DNA of 14,167 nt from the NCBI GenBank assembly GCA_937915725.1, contig CALGGV010000242.1:1-14167 (forward strand), given 5' to 3'. The stretch is from an uncultured Selenomonadales bacterium. GTDB lineage: Bacteria > Bacillota > Negativicutes > Selenomonadales > Selenomonadaceae. This document shows positions 1 through 6,067 of this stretch, one piece after another. Both the position numbers and the translations under genes were made by a program. The notes beneath the pieces are model-generated. The model ran no database searches and was not told the origin of the DNA. It worked only from the letters and a program-made list of their open reading frames with translations. Positions within the stretch are counted from its first letter, which is position 1; each line of letters opens with the position of its first letter.

Positions 1-949
1 GTTCGCCCATTGGAATTAAACCATCAAAGCCGGGCTCAATTTCCATGAACGCGCCGAATTTTGCAAGCTTAACTATTTTGCCTTCAATTTCCTGTCCTTC
101 AGAATATTTATCAGCTTTATCAATCCATGGATCTTGCTGTGTATTTTTTACTGAAAGAGAAATTCTTCTTGTTTCAGGATCAACGTTTTTAATATAAACG
201 TCAATTTCATCGCCAACTTTTAAAACTTCTGAAGGGTTGCTGATTCTTTCCCAAGAAAGGTCTGAAATATGAGCAAGTCCATCAATACCGCCTACGTCGA
301 TAAATGCTCCGTAGTCAACCAAACGTTTTACAACGCCCTTGCAAATTTGCCCCGTTTCCAATTTTTCAAAAATTTCTTTTTGTTTATTTTCACGTTCTTT
401 TTCAAGAATTGGACGGCGTGAAAGTACAAGGCGTTGTTTAGATTTATCTATTTCAATCGGAATTGTTTCGATAGTTTGACCGACATAAACCGAAAGATCT
501 CTGACGAAATGAAGTTCCATTTGAGATGCAGGAATAAAGCCGCGAATTTCGCCGACGAATGCTACAAGCCCGCCTTTTATAACTTGGGTAATTTTTGCTT
601 GAACCGTGCCGCCGTTTTCTTTTATATTTTCCAAATCTTTCCAGCCGCTCATTCTGTCAGCTTTAACTTTGGAAAGTGCGCCGCCGTTTTCGCCGCCGAG
701 TGATTGAATATAAACTTCGATTTTATCGCCAACTTTTACAACGTCTTCTGCTGATTCCGGCTCCGGTGTTGCAAGTTCACGTTTTGGAATTGGAATTTCT
801 TGTTTGTAACCAATATCTACAAATGCTTCACTGCGATTAACCTGCACAACTGTTCCTTCAACTATTTCGCCTTCGCGGATACTTTGAATATCTCCGGCCG
901 CGTCGAGCAAACTTCCCATATCCTCAGAATTTTTTACATCCTCTGACAC
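1..949 (-). CDS. rpsA: 30S ribosomal protein S1 (partial, 3' end outside window)
   Basis: S1 is an RNA-binding protein built of OB-fold repeats that helps mRNA bind the ribosome; shorter Firmicutes homologues may have other RNA roles. The visible 316 codons hold repeat 1 (about residues 27-97), repeat 2 (114-178), repeat 3 (199-268, with the typical GVVKRLVDYGAFIDVGG core) and the start of repeat 4 (285 onward, KIVKLAKFGAFMEI). The rest lies beyond base 1. I chose the GTG at 949-947: AGGGAGG (966-960) sits 10 nt upstream, and the resulting N-terminus MSEDVKNSEDMGSLLDAA looks natural. The first in-frame ATG (919-917) has GAGG only 2 nt away, which is poor spacing. The GTG start overlaps the end of ispH by 16 nt, so the two are co-transcribed and probably translationally coupled. 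Repeat 1 is weaker than repeats 3 and 4, as is common in S1. Confidence 0.95.
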   Translation of the reverse strand, partial: MSEDVKNSEDMGSLLDAAGDIQSIREGEIVEGTVVQVNRSEAFVDIGYKQEIPIPKRELATPEPESAEDVVKVGDKIEVYIQSLGGENGGALSKVKADRMSGWKDLENIKENGGTVQAKITQVIKGGLVAFVGEIRGFIPASQMELHFVRDLSVYVGQTIETIPIEIDKSKQRLVLSRRPILEKERENKQKEIFEKLETGQICKGVVKRLVDYGAFIDVGGIDGLAHISDLSWERISNPSEVLKVGDEIDVYIKNVDPETRRISLSVKNTQQDPWIDKADKYSEGQEIEGKIVKLAKFGAFMEIEPGFDGLIPMGE

Positions 950-1755
950 TGTATTGAAACCTCCCTGATAATCCAGTCGGGCGTTGAGGCTCCCGCTGTG
1001 ATTCCAACTTTTTTACATTGGTTAAACCATTCCGGTAAAATTTCTTCAGCAGTTTCTATGTGATAGGTTTTACAAATACTTTCACAAATTTTGGCAAGTT
1101 TTGTTGTATTTGCACTGTTTCTGCCGCCTACTACAAGCATAACGTCAACTTTCGCCGCCAATTCCATTGCTGCTTTCTGCCGTTGTTCAGTCGCTGTGCA
1201 TATCGTCCTTAAAATGCGAATATCTTTTGACTTTTCCAACAAGCGCAGAACTATTTTTCTAAAATGTTCACCGGCTATTGTTGTTTGTGAAACTATGCCG
1301 AGTTTTGGACACGGTGCAAAATTTTCAGCCTCAACTTCATTTTCGATTATTACGGCTTTTCTATTCGTCCATTCCCAAATACTTTTTACTTCAGGATGAT
1401 TTTTTTCGCCGATAATAACTACGCTATAGCCGCTGTCCGCCAATTCTTTTGCCGAAAGTTGCGCCTTTTTTACGTGCGTACAAGTTGCATCAACTAATTT
1501 TAACCCGCGCCTTTGAATTTCTTCATAAGTTTGCGGTCCTACTCCGTGCGAACGAATTATTATTGTGCCTTCCTCAACCGAATTTAAATCCTCTGTCATT
1601 CCTACGCCTTCAGCATTAAGGCGCGCTACCATTTGCGGATTATGAATTATTGGTCCCAATGTACAACTTTTGCCGTCCGCGTGTTTCTTTGCTATTTTTA
1701 TTGCACGTTTGACGCCGTAACAAAAACCTAAATACTCTGCCAAAATAACTTCCAT
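934..1755 (-). CDS. ispH: 4-hydroxy-3-methylbut-2-enyl diphosphate reductase (IspH/LytB)
   Basis: This cytosolic iron-sulfur enzyme carries out the last step of the MEP isoprenoid pathway, reducing HMBPP to IPP and DMAPP. The 273 residues contain the three cysteines that bind the cluster: C12 (in GFCYGV), C92 (in DATCTHV) and C186 (in ICTATEQRQ). Substrate-pocket residues are also visible: H38, H70, H120 with E122 (HPE), and S214/N216 in the stretch NSANTTKL. The length is slightly short but normal for Firmicutes. The start ATG (1755-1753) has AAAGG about 8 nt upstream. The gene ends inside the first codons of rpsA; the ispH-rpsA arrangement, sometimes fused into one protein, is known in Firmicutes. 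The protein is complete and no key residue is missing. Confidence 0.96.
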   Translation of the reverse strand: MEVILAEYLGFCYGVKRAIKIAKKHADGKSCTLGPIIHNPQMVARLNAEGVGMTEDLNSVEEGTIIIRSHGVGPQTYEEIQRRGLKLVDATCTHVKKAQLSAKELADSGYSVVIIGEKNHPEVKSIWEWTNRKAVIIENEVEAENFAPCPKLGIVSQTTIAGEHFRKIVLRLLEKSKDIRILRTICTATEQRQKAAMELAAKVDVMLVVGGRNSANTTKLAKICESICKTYHIETAEEILPEWFNQCKKVGITAGASTPDWIIREVSIQCQRM

Positions 1756-2063
1756 GCTAATCGCCTTTCAGGAACTTTTCTTTTTTTGTCCCTTTTATTG
1801 CATAATACACTGAAACTGCCCTCTAGTTAAAACAATAAAATATTTGAGCTTGAATTTCAATGACTAAAGAAATTTTATAGTTGGTTAGCAGTAAAATTTA
1901 CATTCCCCCCAACTATTTACTGCCGTTGCAAGTTTATCACAAGAATTATTCAGAATCAATATCTAAAGGCTTATTTATTCGGCAATTTACCATTTTTTTA
2001 AGTTTCAAAAGGGTTAATATTAACCGAAAAATTTTTTCCAGTTTACTAATTTCAATTTTTAAT
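1756..2063. other. Intergenic region upstream of ispH
   Basis: There is no convincing gene here. The region is AT-rich and should carry the ispH-rpsA promoter and leader. A minus-strand TATTAT (1807-1802) could be a -10 box, but the -35 at the expected place (TTAACT-like) is poor, so no promoter is called. The open frame at 1881-2093 (plus) has AT-rich, unconvincing codon content and runs into the terminator, so I treat it as chance. A pair of interlocking inverted repeats at 1878-1923 is listed separately. Confidence 0.5.
1878..1923. repeat. Two interlocking inverted repeats upstream of ispH
   Basis: TAGTTGG (1878-1884) is complementary to CCAACTA (1909-1915), and GCAGTAAA (1888-1895) is complementary to TTTACTGC (1916-1923). 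The arms alternate, so the 7-bp and 8-bp stems interlock. As RNA they would be either alternative hairpins or a strained pseudoknot, because the two right arms are directly adjacent. As DNA they could be a protein-binding site. A run of six C lies between the arms. The complementarity is seen directly; the function is unknown. Confidence 0.45.
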
Positions 2064-2091
2064 AAAAAAAGCCGCCCAATTTTCGGCGGCT
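2064..2091 (-). terminator. Intrinsic terminator (minus strand)
   Basis: On the minus strand AGCCGCC pairs with GGCGGCT (7 bp, 8-nt loop) at 2091-2070, followed immediately by seven T (2070-2064). This is a strong Rho-independent terminator. It would end transcripts coming from purA or from an RNA encoded in 2092-2375, and it insulates the ispH promoter region. Confidence 0.8.
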
Positions 2092-2375
2092 AAAATTATT
2101 TTACGCCAAGTGTTGTTTACAAATTTTTCTTTTTTAACAAGTCGGTATTTTAAAACGCCTAGCAAAGGAGCAAATGCTCTTACTCATCGCATTTGCAGAA
2201 TCGACGCCCGCCTGCGTTTTTTCGCGTCAAGCAAAAAATAGTTCAAAGTTCCAGCCGCGTTTGAGTGCGTTACAGAAACTTCAGCGTTACCGGTAAAAAC
2301 TAAGTGCGGCGGGCGTCTTTTTAATCTTAACTTTTGTCAACATACTTTAATATTTAATTTATAAAAAATCCTAAT
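2092..2375. other. Long intergenic region between purA and the terminator; possible structured RNA
   Basis: There is no recognised gene. Between AT-rich flanks lies a GC-rich block. GACGCCCGCC (2203-2212) is exactly complementary to GGCGGGCGTC (2308-2317) about 95 nt downstream, and five T follow on the plus strand (2318-2322). A second hairpin, GCAAATGC/GCATTTGC (2170-2177 and 2189-2196), lies just outside. A short plus-strand frame (2174-2296, 40 codons, beginning MLLLIAFAES) has AAAGGAG only 3 nt from its ATG and is doubtful. The block does not match 6S, SRP, tmRNA or RNase P RNA as I know them. It could be the purA 3' UTR, since the minus-strand terminator at 2064-2091 follows, or an independent ncRNA on either strand. 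Confidence 0.4.
2168..2198. repeat. Hairpin-forming 31-nt repeat, copy A
   Basis: This segment matches 7261-7291 at 25 of 31 positions. It forms an 8-bp stem (GCAAATGC/GCATTTGC) with an 11-nt loop. Both copies lie on the 3' side of purine biosynthesis genes, purA here and purL for copy B. The C:G pair 2171:2195 is T:A in the other copy, so pairing is kept. Confidence 0.5.
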
Positions 2376-3665
2376 TTAAAAAATATTTTCGTCAACTACG
2401 ATAGTTTGATCCCTGTTCGGTCCAACTGAAATAATTCCAATTTTTGTACCTGTAACTTCAGCCATTCTTTCAAGATATTTTTTTGCGTTTACGGGTAAAT
2501 CTTCATAATTGCGAATTTTTGAAGTATCACATTTCCAGCCTTCAAAAGTTTCATAAACCGGCTCAACCTGCGCGAAAACTTTTAAACTTGCAGGAATTTC
2601 ATTAATAATTTTGCCGTCGATTTTGTAGGCAACGCACATTTTAATTTCATCGAAAGTGTCAAAAATATCCATTTTCGTAACGCCCAAATAATCAATGCCG
2701 GAAATTTGCCCGGCGTACTTTACAACGCAAGCATCAAGCCAGCCCGTGCGACGCGGACGCCCCGTAACTGTTCCAAATTCGTGACCTTCCTTGCGTAACC
2801 TTTCGCCAATTTCATTAAGTTGTTCAGTAGGAAAAGGACCTTCACCGACGCGCGTTGTATAAGCCTTGACGACGCCAATAACAGTATCAATTTTTTTCGG
2901 CGCAATTCCCGCGCCTACGCAAACGCCGCCCGCCACGGGATGACTTGCCGTAACGTAGGGATAAGTTCCATAATCAATATCAAGCATTGTAGCTTGTGCG
3001 CCTTCAAACAAAATCTTTTTGCCCGCGTTTAATTCTTCATTCAGCAAAGTTATTGTATCGCAAACATACGGGCGCAACCTGTCAGCGTAACCTTCATATT
3101 CGCTCAAAATTTCTTCATAATTCAGCGGCGCGTGATTGTAAACTTTTTGCAGGATAATATTTTTTTGTTCGATTGTAAATTTTAATCTTGCCGCAAATTC
3201 TTCCTTGTCGATAAAATCACAAACACGAATACCGATTCTGTCAGCTTTATCAATGTAGCAGGGAGAAATTCCACGCCCCGTCGTACCAATTTTTTTATCG
3301 CCGCGTGATTCTTCAGAAAGTTTATCCAAAATTTGATGATAAGGCAAAACTACATGAGCGCGGTTAGACAAGCGAATTTTTGAAACGTCAACTCCGCGTG
3401 CGCTTAGTGAATCCATTTCCTCAAGCAAAACTTTTGGATCAACTACAACGCCGTTACCAATGACGCAAAATTTATCTTTGCAAAGAATTCCGGAAGGTAC
3501 AAGCCGCAATTTATATTCAACATTATCAATGCTTAAAGTGTGTCCAGCGTTTGAGCCGCCCGCCACTCTTGAAATAATATCTGCTTTTTGCGCGTAGTAG
3601 TCAACGAATTTACCTTTGCCTTCGTCGCCCCACGAACTGCCCAAAATTACCAGCGTTTTTCCCAT
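2376..3665 (-). CDS. purA: Adenylosuccinate synthetase
   Basis: This cytosolic enzyme joins IMP and aspartate with GTP to form adenylosuccinate, the first step from IMP to AMP. The 429 residues are the usual length. Visible motifs are the N-terminal GTP/IMP site SSWGDEGKGK (10-19, with catalytic D14), NAGHT with H42, the IMP-contacting loop IGTTGRGISP (126-135), and the C-terminal GPNRDQ (415-420) near the guanine site. The start ATG (3665-3663) has GAGGTG 8 nt upstream. The gene is divergent from the exported-protein gene at 3792. Its predicted promoter (TTGTCA, 17-nt spacer, TAAAAT) shares its -35 region with that gene's promoter. No strong terminator lies directly after the stop; the first good one on this strand is at 2091-2064. 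The protein is intact. Confidence 0.97.
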   Translation of the reverse strand: MGKTLVILGSSWGDEGKGKFVDYYAQKADIISRVAGGSNAGHTLSIDNVEYKLRLVPSGILCKDKFCVIGNGVVVDPKVLLEEMDSLSARGVDVSKIRLSNRAHVVLPYHQILDKLSEESRGDKKIGTTGRGISPCYIDKADRIGIRVCDFIDKEEFAARLKFTIEQKNIILQKVYNHAPLNYEEILSEYEGYADRLRPYVCDTITLLNEELNAGKKILFEGAQATMLDIDYGTYPYVTASHPVAGGVCVGAGIAPKKIDTVIGVVKAYTTRVGEGPFPTEQLNEIGERLRKEGHEFGTVTGRPRRTGWLDACVVKYAGQISGIDYLGVTKMDIFDTFDEIKMCVAYKIDGKIINEIPASLKVFAQVEPVYETFEGWKCDTSKIRNYEDLPVNAKKYLERMAEVTGTKIGIISVGPNRDQTIVVDENIF

Positions 3666-3713
3666 TTTTATTACACCTCGTCGATTTAACTCAAATTAAT
3701 TTCCAATGTCAAA

Positions 3714-3742
3714 ATTTTATCATAAATGCCAAAAGTTGACAA
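3714..3742 (-). promoter_or_regulatory. Predicted purA promoter
   Basis: Reading the minus strand, TTGTCA (3742-3737), a 17-nt spacer and TAAAAT (3719-3714) make a near-consensus housekeeping promoter about 50 nt upstream of the purA start codon. Its -35 box overlaps the -35 box of the opposing promoter by five bases. Confidence 0.65.
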
Positions 3743-3764
3743 ATTAAATTCAGTTTCCTAAAAT
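3736..3764 (+). promoter_or_regulatory. Predicted promoter of the small exported-protein gene
   Basis: TTGACA (3736-3741), a 17-nt spacer and TAAAAT (3759-3764) lie about 28 nt upstream of the ATG at 3792. The implied start near 3771 leaves a leader of about 20 nt that just holds the AAGGA ribosome-binding site. It is back to back with the purA promoter. Confidence 0.65.
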
Positions 3765-3791
3765 GTTGCAGTATTTAAGGATGTGTGCGGT

Positions 3792-4121
3792 ATGAATAAA
3801 AAATTTCTTAGGCGAATTTTAGCGGCGTCGGTTGCTCTGGGCAGTTTTACTTTTACGCCAAATTTTTATAATTTTAATTTTATGCCGATTGCCTTCGCGC
3901 AGGTTGAAACTTTTGAAGACGTTGGAGAATATATTCAAAGTGAATTAATAACTGACGAACAAGCCAAAAATTATGCAAGACTTCGCGCCGAACTCAACAT
4001 AAAAGAACAAGTTTATATTTATCTGTGTAGCTATTTGCAGGTAAAAAATTTAAATCTCACTAAAGACGAAATTGAACTAATTGTCAACTCAATTATTAAA
4101 ATAACGAATGTGAACTATTAA
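3792..4121 (+). CDS. Small exported protein of unknown function
   Basis: I do not recognise the family. I start the protein at ATG 3792 (109 residues) because AAGGA lies about 10 nt upstream; an in-frame GTG at 3783 would add three residues but sits too close to that site. The N-terminus MNKKFLRRILAASVALGSF is a basic, then hydrophobic Sec-type signal peptide. A plausible signal peptidase I site follows AFA at residue 36, leaving a mature protein of about 73 residues. The mature part is mostly helical by appearance (VGEYIQSELITDEQAKNY, then KEQVYIYLCSYLQVK) and has one cysteine and no metal or catalytic motif. It has its own promoter, divergent from purA, and no clear terminator before ychF. 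It could be a periplasmic or cell-surface protein. Confidence 0.7.
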   Translation: MNKKFLRRILAASVALGSFTFTPNFYNFNFMPIAFAQVETFEDVGEYIQSELITDEQAKNYARLRAELNIKEQVYIYLCSYLQVKNLNLTKDEIELIVNSIIKITNVNY

Positions 4122-4281
4122 AAAAATATTGTCATTATTAATAATACTCCTGTCATAAAACATAAATCAATTATAAAAACCCAAAACCCAAATTGATATT
4201 GATGAAGTTGATAAATGGGTTGCATATCTAAAAAAAGTTGATAAATGGGTTGCAGATATAAAAAAGGACGTGAAATAAATT
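4122..4281 (+). other. Intergenic region with remnant of a repeat-protein reading frame
   Basis: The first part (4122-4173) is AT-rich with a small ATTATTAATAAT palindrome and no clear function. From 4177 to 4278 an open frame with no standard start codon follows a TAA and reads KPKTQIDIDE, then two near-identical 10-residue units, then DVK and stop. It ends 3 nt before the ychF ATG, and its last codons contain the AAGGA likely used by ychF. I read it as the decayed C-terminus of a lost gene, or a leader, rather than a functional protein. Confidence 0.45.
4207..4266 (+). repeat. Two tandem 30-nt units (27 of 30 identical)
   Basis: Unit 1 is 4207-4236 and unit 2 is 4237-4266. In the open frame they encode VDKWVAYLKK and VDKWVADIKK, an amphipathic-helix-like decapeptide. 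The length is a multiple of three and the frame is kept, which suggests the repeat arose within a coding sequence. Confidence 0.75.
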
Positions 4282-5385
4282 ATGAGCAGTTTAGAAGTAG
4301 GAATAGTAGGGTTGCCGAATGTTGGCAAGTCCACACTTTTTAACGCAATTACAAAAGCCGGAGCAGAGGCGGCGAATTATCCTTTCTGCACGATTGAGCC
4401 GAATGTGGGAATTGTTGCAGTTCCTGACGAACGTTTGAACATTTTAACTAAAATGTACAACTCCAAAAAAACTACGCCGGCTACAGTGCGTTTTGTTGAC
4501 ATTGCGGGATTAGTTAAGGGCGCGTCGAAAGGCGAAGGGCTCGGCAATAAATTTTTGGAGCACATCAGGCAAGTTGACGCAATAGCACACGTTGTACGTT
4601 GTTTTGAAGACGAAAATATTACTCACGTTGCAAATACAATCGACCCGCTTAGAGATATTGATACAATTCAAACTGAACTTTGTTTAGCAGATTTAGAAAT
4701 TGTCGATAAACGCCTTGAACGCCTTACCCGCGTTTTAAAATCCGGTAATAAAGAGGCTAAATTTGAAAATGAAATTTTGAACAAAATAAAAGCCGCCCTT
4801 GACGAGGCTAAACCTGCGCGAAGTGTAGCTTTAACTGAAGATGAACTTTTTGCAATTCGTGAAACAAATTTGTTGACGCTTAAGCCGAATTTATACGTTG
4901 CAAATGTTTCTGAAGATGAGGCAGCCGATTATTCCAACAATCCGCACGTTCAAAAAGTTATCGAACTTGCCAAAACTGAAGGCGCGCAGGTTGTGGTTAT
5001 TTGCGCAAAAGTTGAATCAGAAATTGCCGAGCTTGACGAAGACGAGGCGAAAGAATTTTTGGCTGATATTGGCTTAGAAAGTTCAGGGCTTGAAAGGCTG
5101 ATTCACGCGGCGTTTGACTTGTTGGGCTTAATGACATTTTTAACTTCCGGTCCCGATGAGTGCCGCGCGTGGACGATTAAAAAAGGTACGCCCGCAGTTA
5201 AAGCCGCCGGTAAAATTCACAGCGATATTGAACGCGGTTTTATTCGCGCAGAAATTGTAAACTACGATGATTTAGTAAAGCTGGGCTCGGTTGCCGCCGC
5301 CCGTGATAAAGGGCTTGTGCGCCTTGAGGGCAAAGATTATATCATGCAAGATGGCGACGTTACCTACTTTAGATTTAATGTTTAA
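4282..5385 (+). CDS. ychF: YchF/OLA1-family P-loop ATPase
   Basis: YchF is an Obg-related cytosolic P-loop protein that prefers ATP, binds ribosomes and is linked to stress and redox responses. The 367 residues match the family length. The P-loop is GLPNVGKS (10-17), switch/G3 is DIAGLVKGA (73-81), and the G4 position is NVSE (208-211) instead of NKxD, the known reason for loss of guanine specificity. A coiled-coil insertion (about 125-200) and a C-terminal TGS domain (about 284-367) follow. The start ATG has AAGGA 13 nt upstream, rather far, so initiation may depend on translation of the upstream frame. No good promoter of its own is visible; transcription may come from the exported-protein gene promoter. 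It ends at a strong bidirectional terminator. The protein is complete. Confidence 0.96.
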   Translation: MSSLEVGIVGLPNVGKSTLFNAITKAGAEAANYPFCTIEPNVGIVAVPDERLNILTKMYNSKKTTPATVRFVDIAGLVKGASKGEGLGNKFLEHIRQVDAIAHVVRCFEDENITHVANTIDPLRDIDTIQTELCLADLEIVDKRLERLTRVLKSGNKEAKFENEILNKIKAALDEAKPARSVALTEDELFAIRETNLLTLKPNLYVANVSEDEAADYSNNPHVQKVIELAKTEGAQVVVICAKVESEIAELDEDEAKEFLADIGLESSGLERLIHAAFDLLGLMTFLTSGPDECRAWTIKKGTPAVKAAGKIHSDIERGFIRAEIVNYDDLVKLGSVAAARDKGLVRLEGKDYIMQDGDVTYFRFNV

Positions 5386-5395
5386 AATTTAAACG

Positions 5396-5431
5396 AAAAA
5401 AAAATTGCCGCTCGAAAGGAGCGGTTTTTTT
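5396..5431. terminator. Bidirectional intrinsic terminator
   Basis: CCGCTC (5408-5413) pairs with GAGCGG (5419-5424) around a 5-nt loop. Seven T follow on the plus strand (5425-5431), and nine A precede (5396-5404), giving a U-tract on the minus strand. It ends ychF and the convergent purL-to-EIIB cluster, and its T-run overlaps the stop codon of the last minus-strand gene. Confidence 0.9.
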
Positions 5432-5732
5432 ATTTTAAGTAAGAACAAATTTTTTTCAAAATTGAATCGCCGTTCATAAAAGCGTAGTCTTTCATGTCTA
5501 TCATTTCAAGCACGGAATTTTGGCAGATTTTTTGAATTAAATCGTAGGAACGATAACGCGGCGGCGCAAATAAAATTATATCAGGATTTATTTTGCGCAA
5601 TTTTTGTAAATCTGAAAAAGTCAGCACAAAAACTTCACAGGGATATTTTTCATTTTCAGCCGCCAATCTTAATTTTTCTGCAACCATTTCAGCGAACGCG
5701 CCTTTTGTGCCAAGTAAAACGATTTTTTTCAT
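5430..5732 (-). CDS. PTS EIIB (lactose/cellobiose type)-like protein lacking the active-site cysteine
   Basis: Real EIIB proteins of this family carry a phosphocysteine and pass phosphate to a sugar in an EIIC channel. This 100-residue protein has the family layout: strand MKKIVLLG, a helix, DIILFAPPRYR (51-61, matching the DVLLLGPQVRY-type loop), then EMIDMKDYAFMNGDSIL. The phosphorylatable Cys near residue 8 is replaced by Gly, so it is probably not a working phosphocarrier. I start at ATG 5732 because AAGGTG lies 9 nt upstream; an in-frame TTG at 5762 has no such site. It lies 26 nt after a paralogue and is the last gene of the cluster. No EIIA or EIIC is nearby. A regulatory or ligand-binding role is possible but not shown. 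Confidence 0.75.
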   Translation of the reverse strand: MKKIVLLGTKGAFAEMVAEKLRLAAENEKYPCEVFVLTFSDLQKLRKINPDIILFAPPRYRSYDLIQKICQNSVLEMIDMKDYAFMNGDSILKKICSYLK

Positions 5733-5758
5733 AGAAAAACACACCTTAAAAAAATTTT

Positions 5759-6067
5759 TCAAGTTTCAAGAATTTCCCGCGCAAAATTTAAAATAGCCGC
5801 TCCGTCGTGCAGAGCGTAAAGTTTAAAATCAATCATTGAAATTTTAGCGTTAGGGCAAATTTTTTTTATGCGTTCCAAATGACGGTAGCGCGGAGGCGCA
5901 AAAAGTACCACATCCGTATCTGAAGGCAAAAGGTGTAATTCTGCCGTTGTCATAGAGGCGCAGGAAATTTCAAAATTAATTTCCTCTGCCGCCCGCTGAA
6001 TATCTTTTGCAACCGTACAGGCGAACGAGTCATAATTTTTGGCGCAAATTAAAACAATCTTTTTCAT
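5759..6067 (-). CDS. PTS EIIB (lactose/cellobiose type)-like protein
   Basis: This is a paralogue of the following gene. Its 102 residues begin MKKIVLICAK, with Cys8 where EIIB proteins carry the phosphocysteine. The usual loop after it (AAGMSTS-like) is replaced by AKNYDSF, so the active-site loop is atypical. The second conserved part, DVVLFAPPRYR (52-62) and SMIDFKLYALHDGAAIL, is shared with the neighbour. The ATG overlaps the stop of the DUF2156 gene (TAATG) and no Shine-Dalgarno is visible, so translation is probably coupled. Without EIIA, EIIC or a sugar gene nearby the substrate is unknown. It could serve a distant PTS or have been recruited to another role. Confidence 0.75.
   Translation of the reverse strand: MKKIVLICAKNYDSFACTVAKDIQRAAEEINFEISCASMTTAELHLLPSDTDVVLFAPPRYRHLERIKKICPNAKISMIDFKLYALHDGAAILNFAREILET

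Noticed and set aside
1881..2093. Plus-strand 70-codon frame upstream of ispH
   Set aside because: No ribosome-binding site, unlikely composition, and it runs through the minus-strand terminator hairpin.
2174..2296. Plus-strand 40-codon frame (MLLLIAFAES...) preceded by AAAGGAG
   Set aside because: The Shine-Dalgarno is only 3 nt from the ATG, the frame coincides with the GC-rich inverted-repeat block, and there is no independent support. Kept as an alternative explanation in the findings.
2203..2322. Ordinary intrinsic terminator from the 10-bp inverted repeat plus TTTTT
   Set aside because: The loop of about 95 nt is far too long for a normal terminator; a structured RNA fits better.
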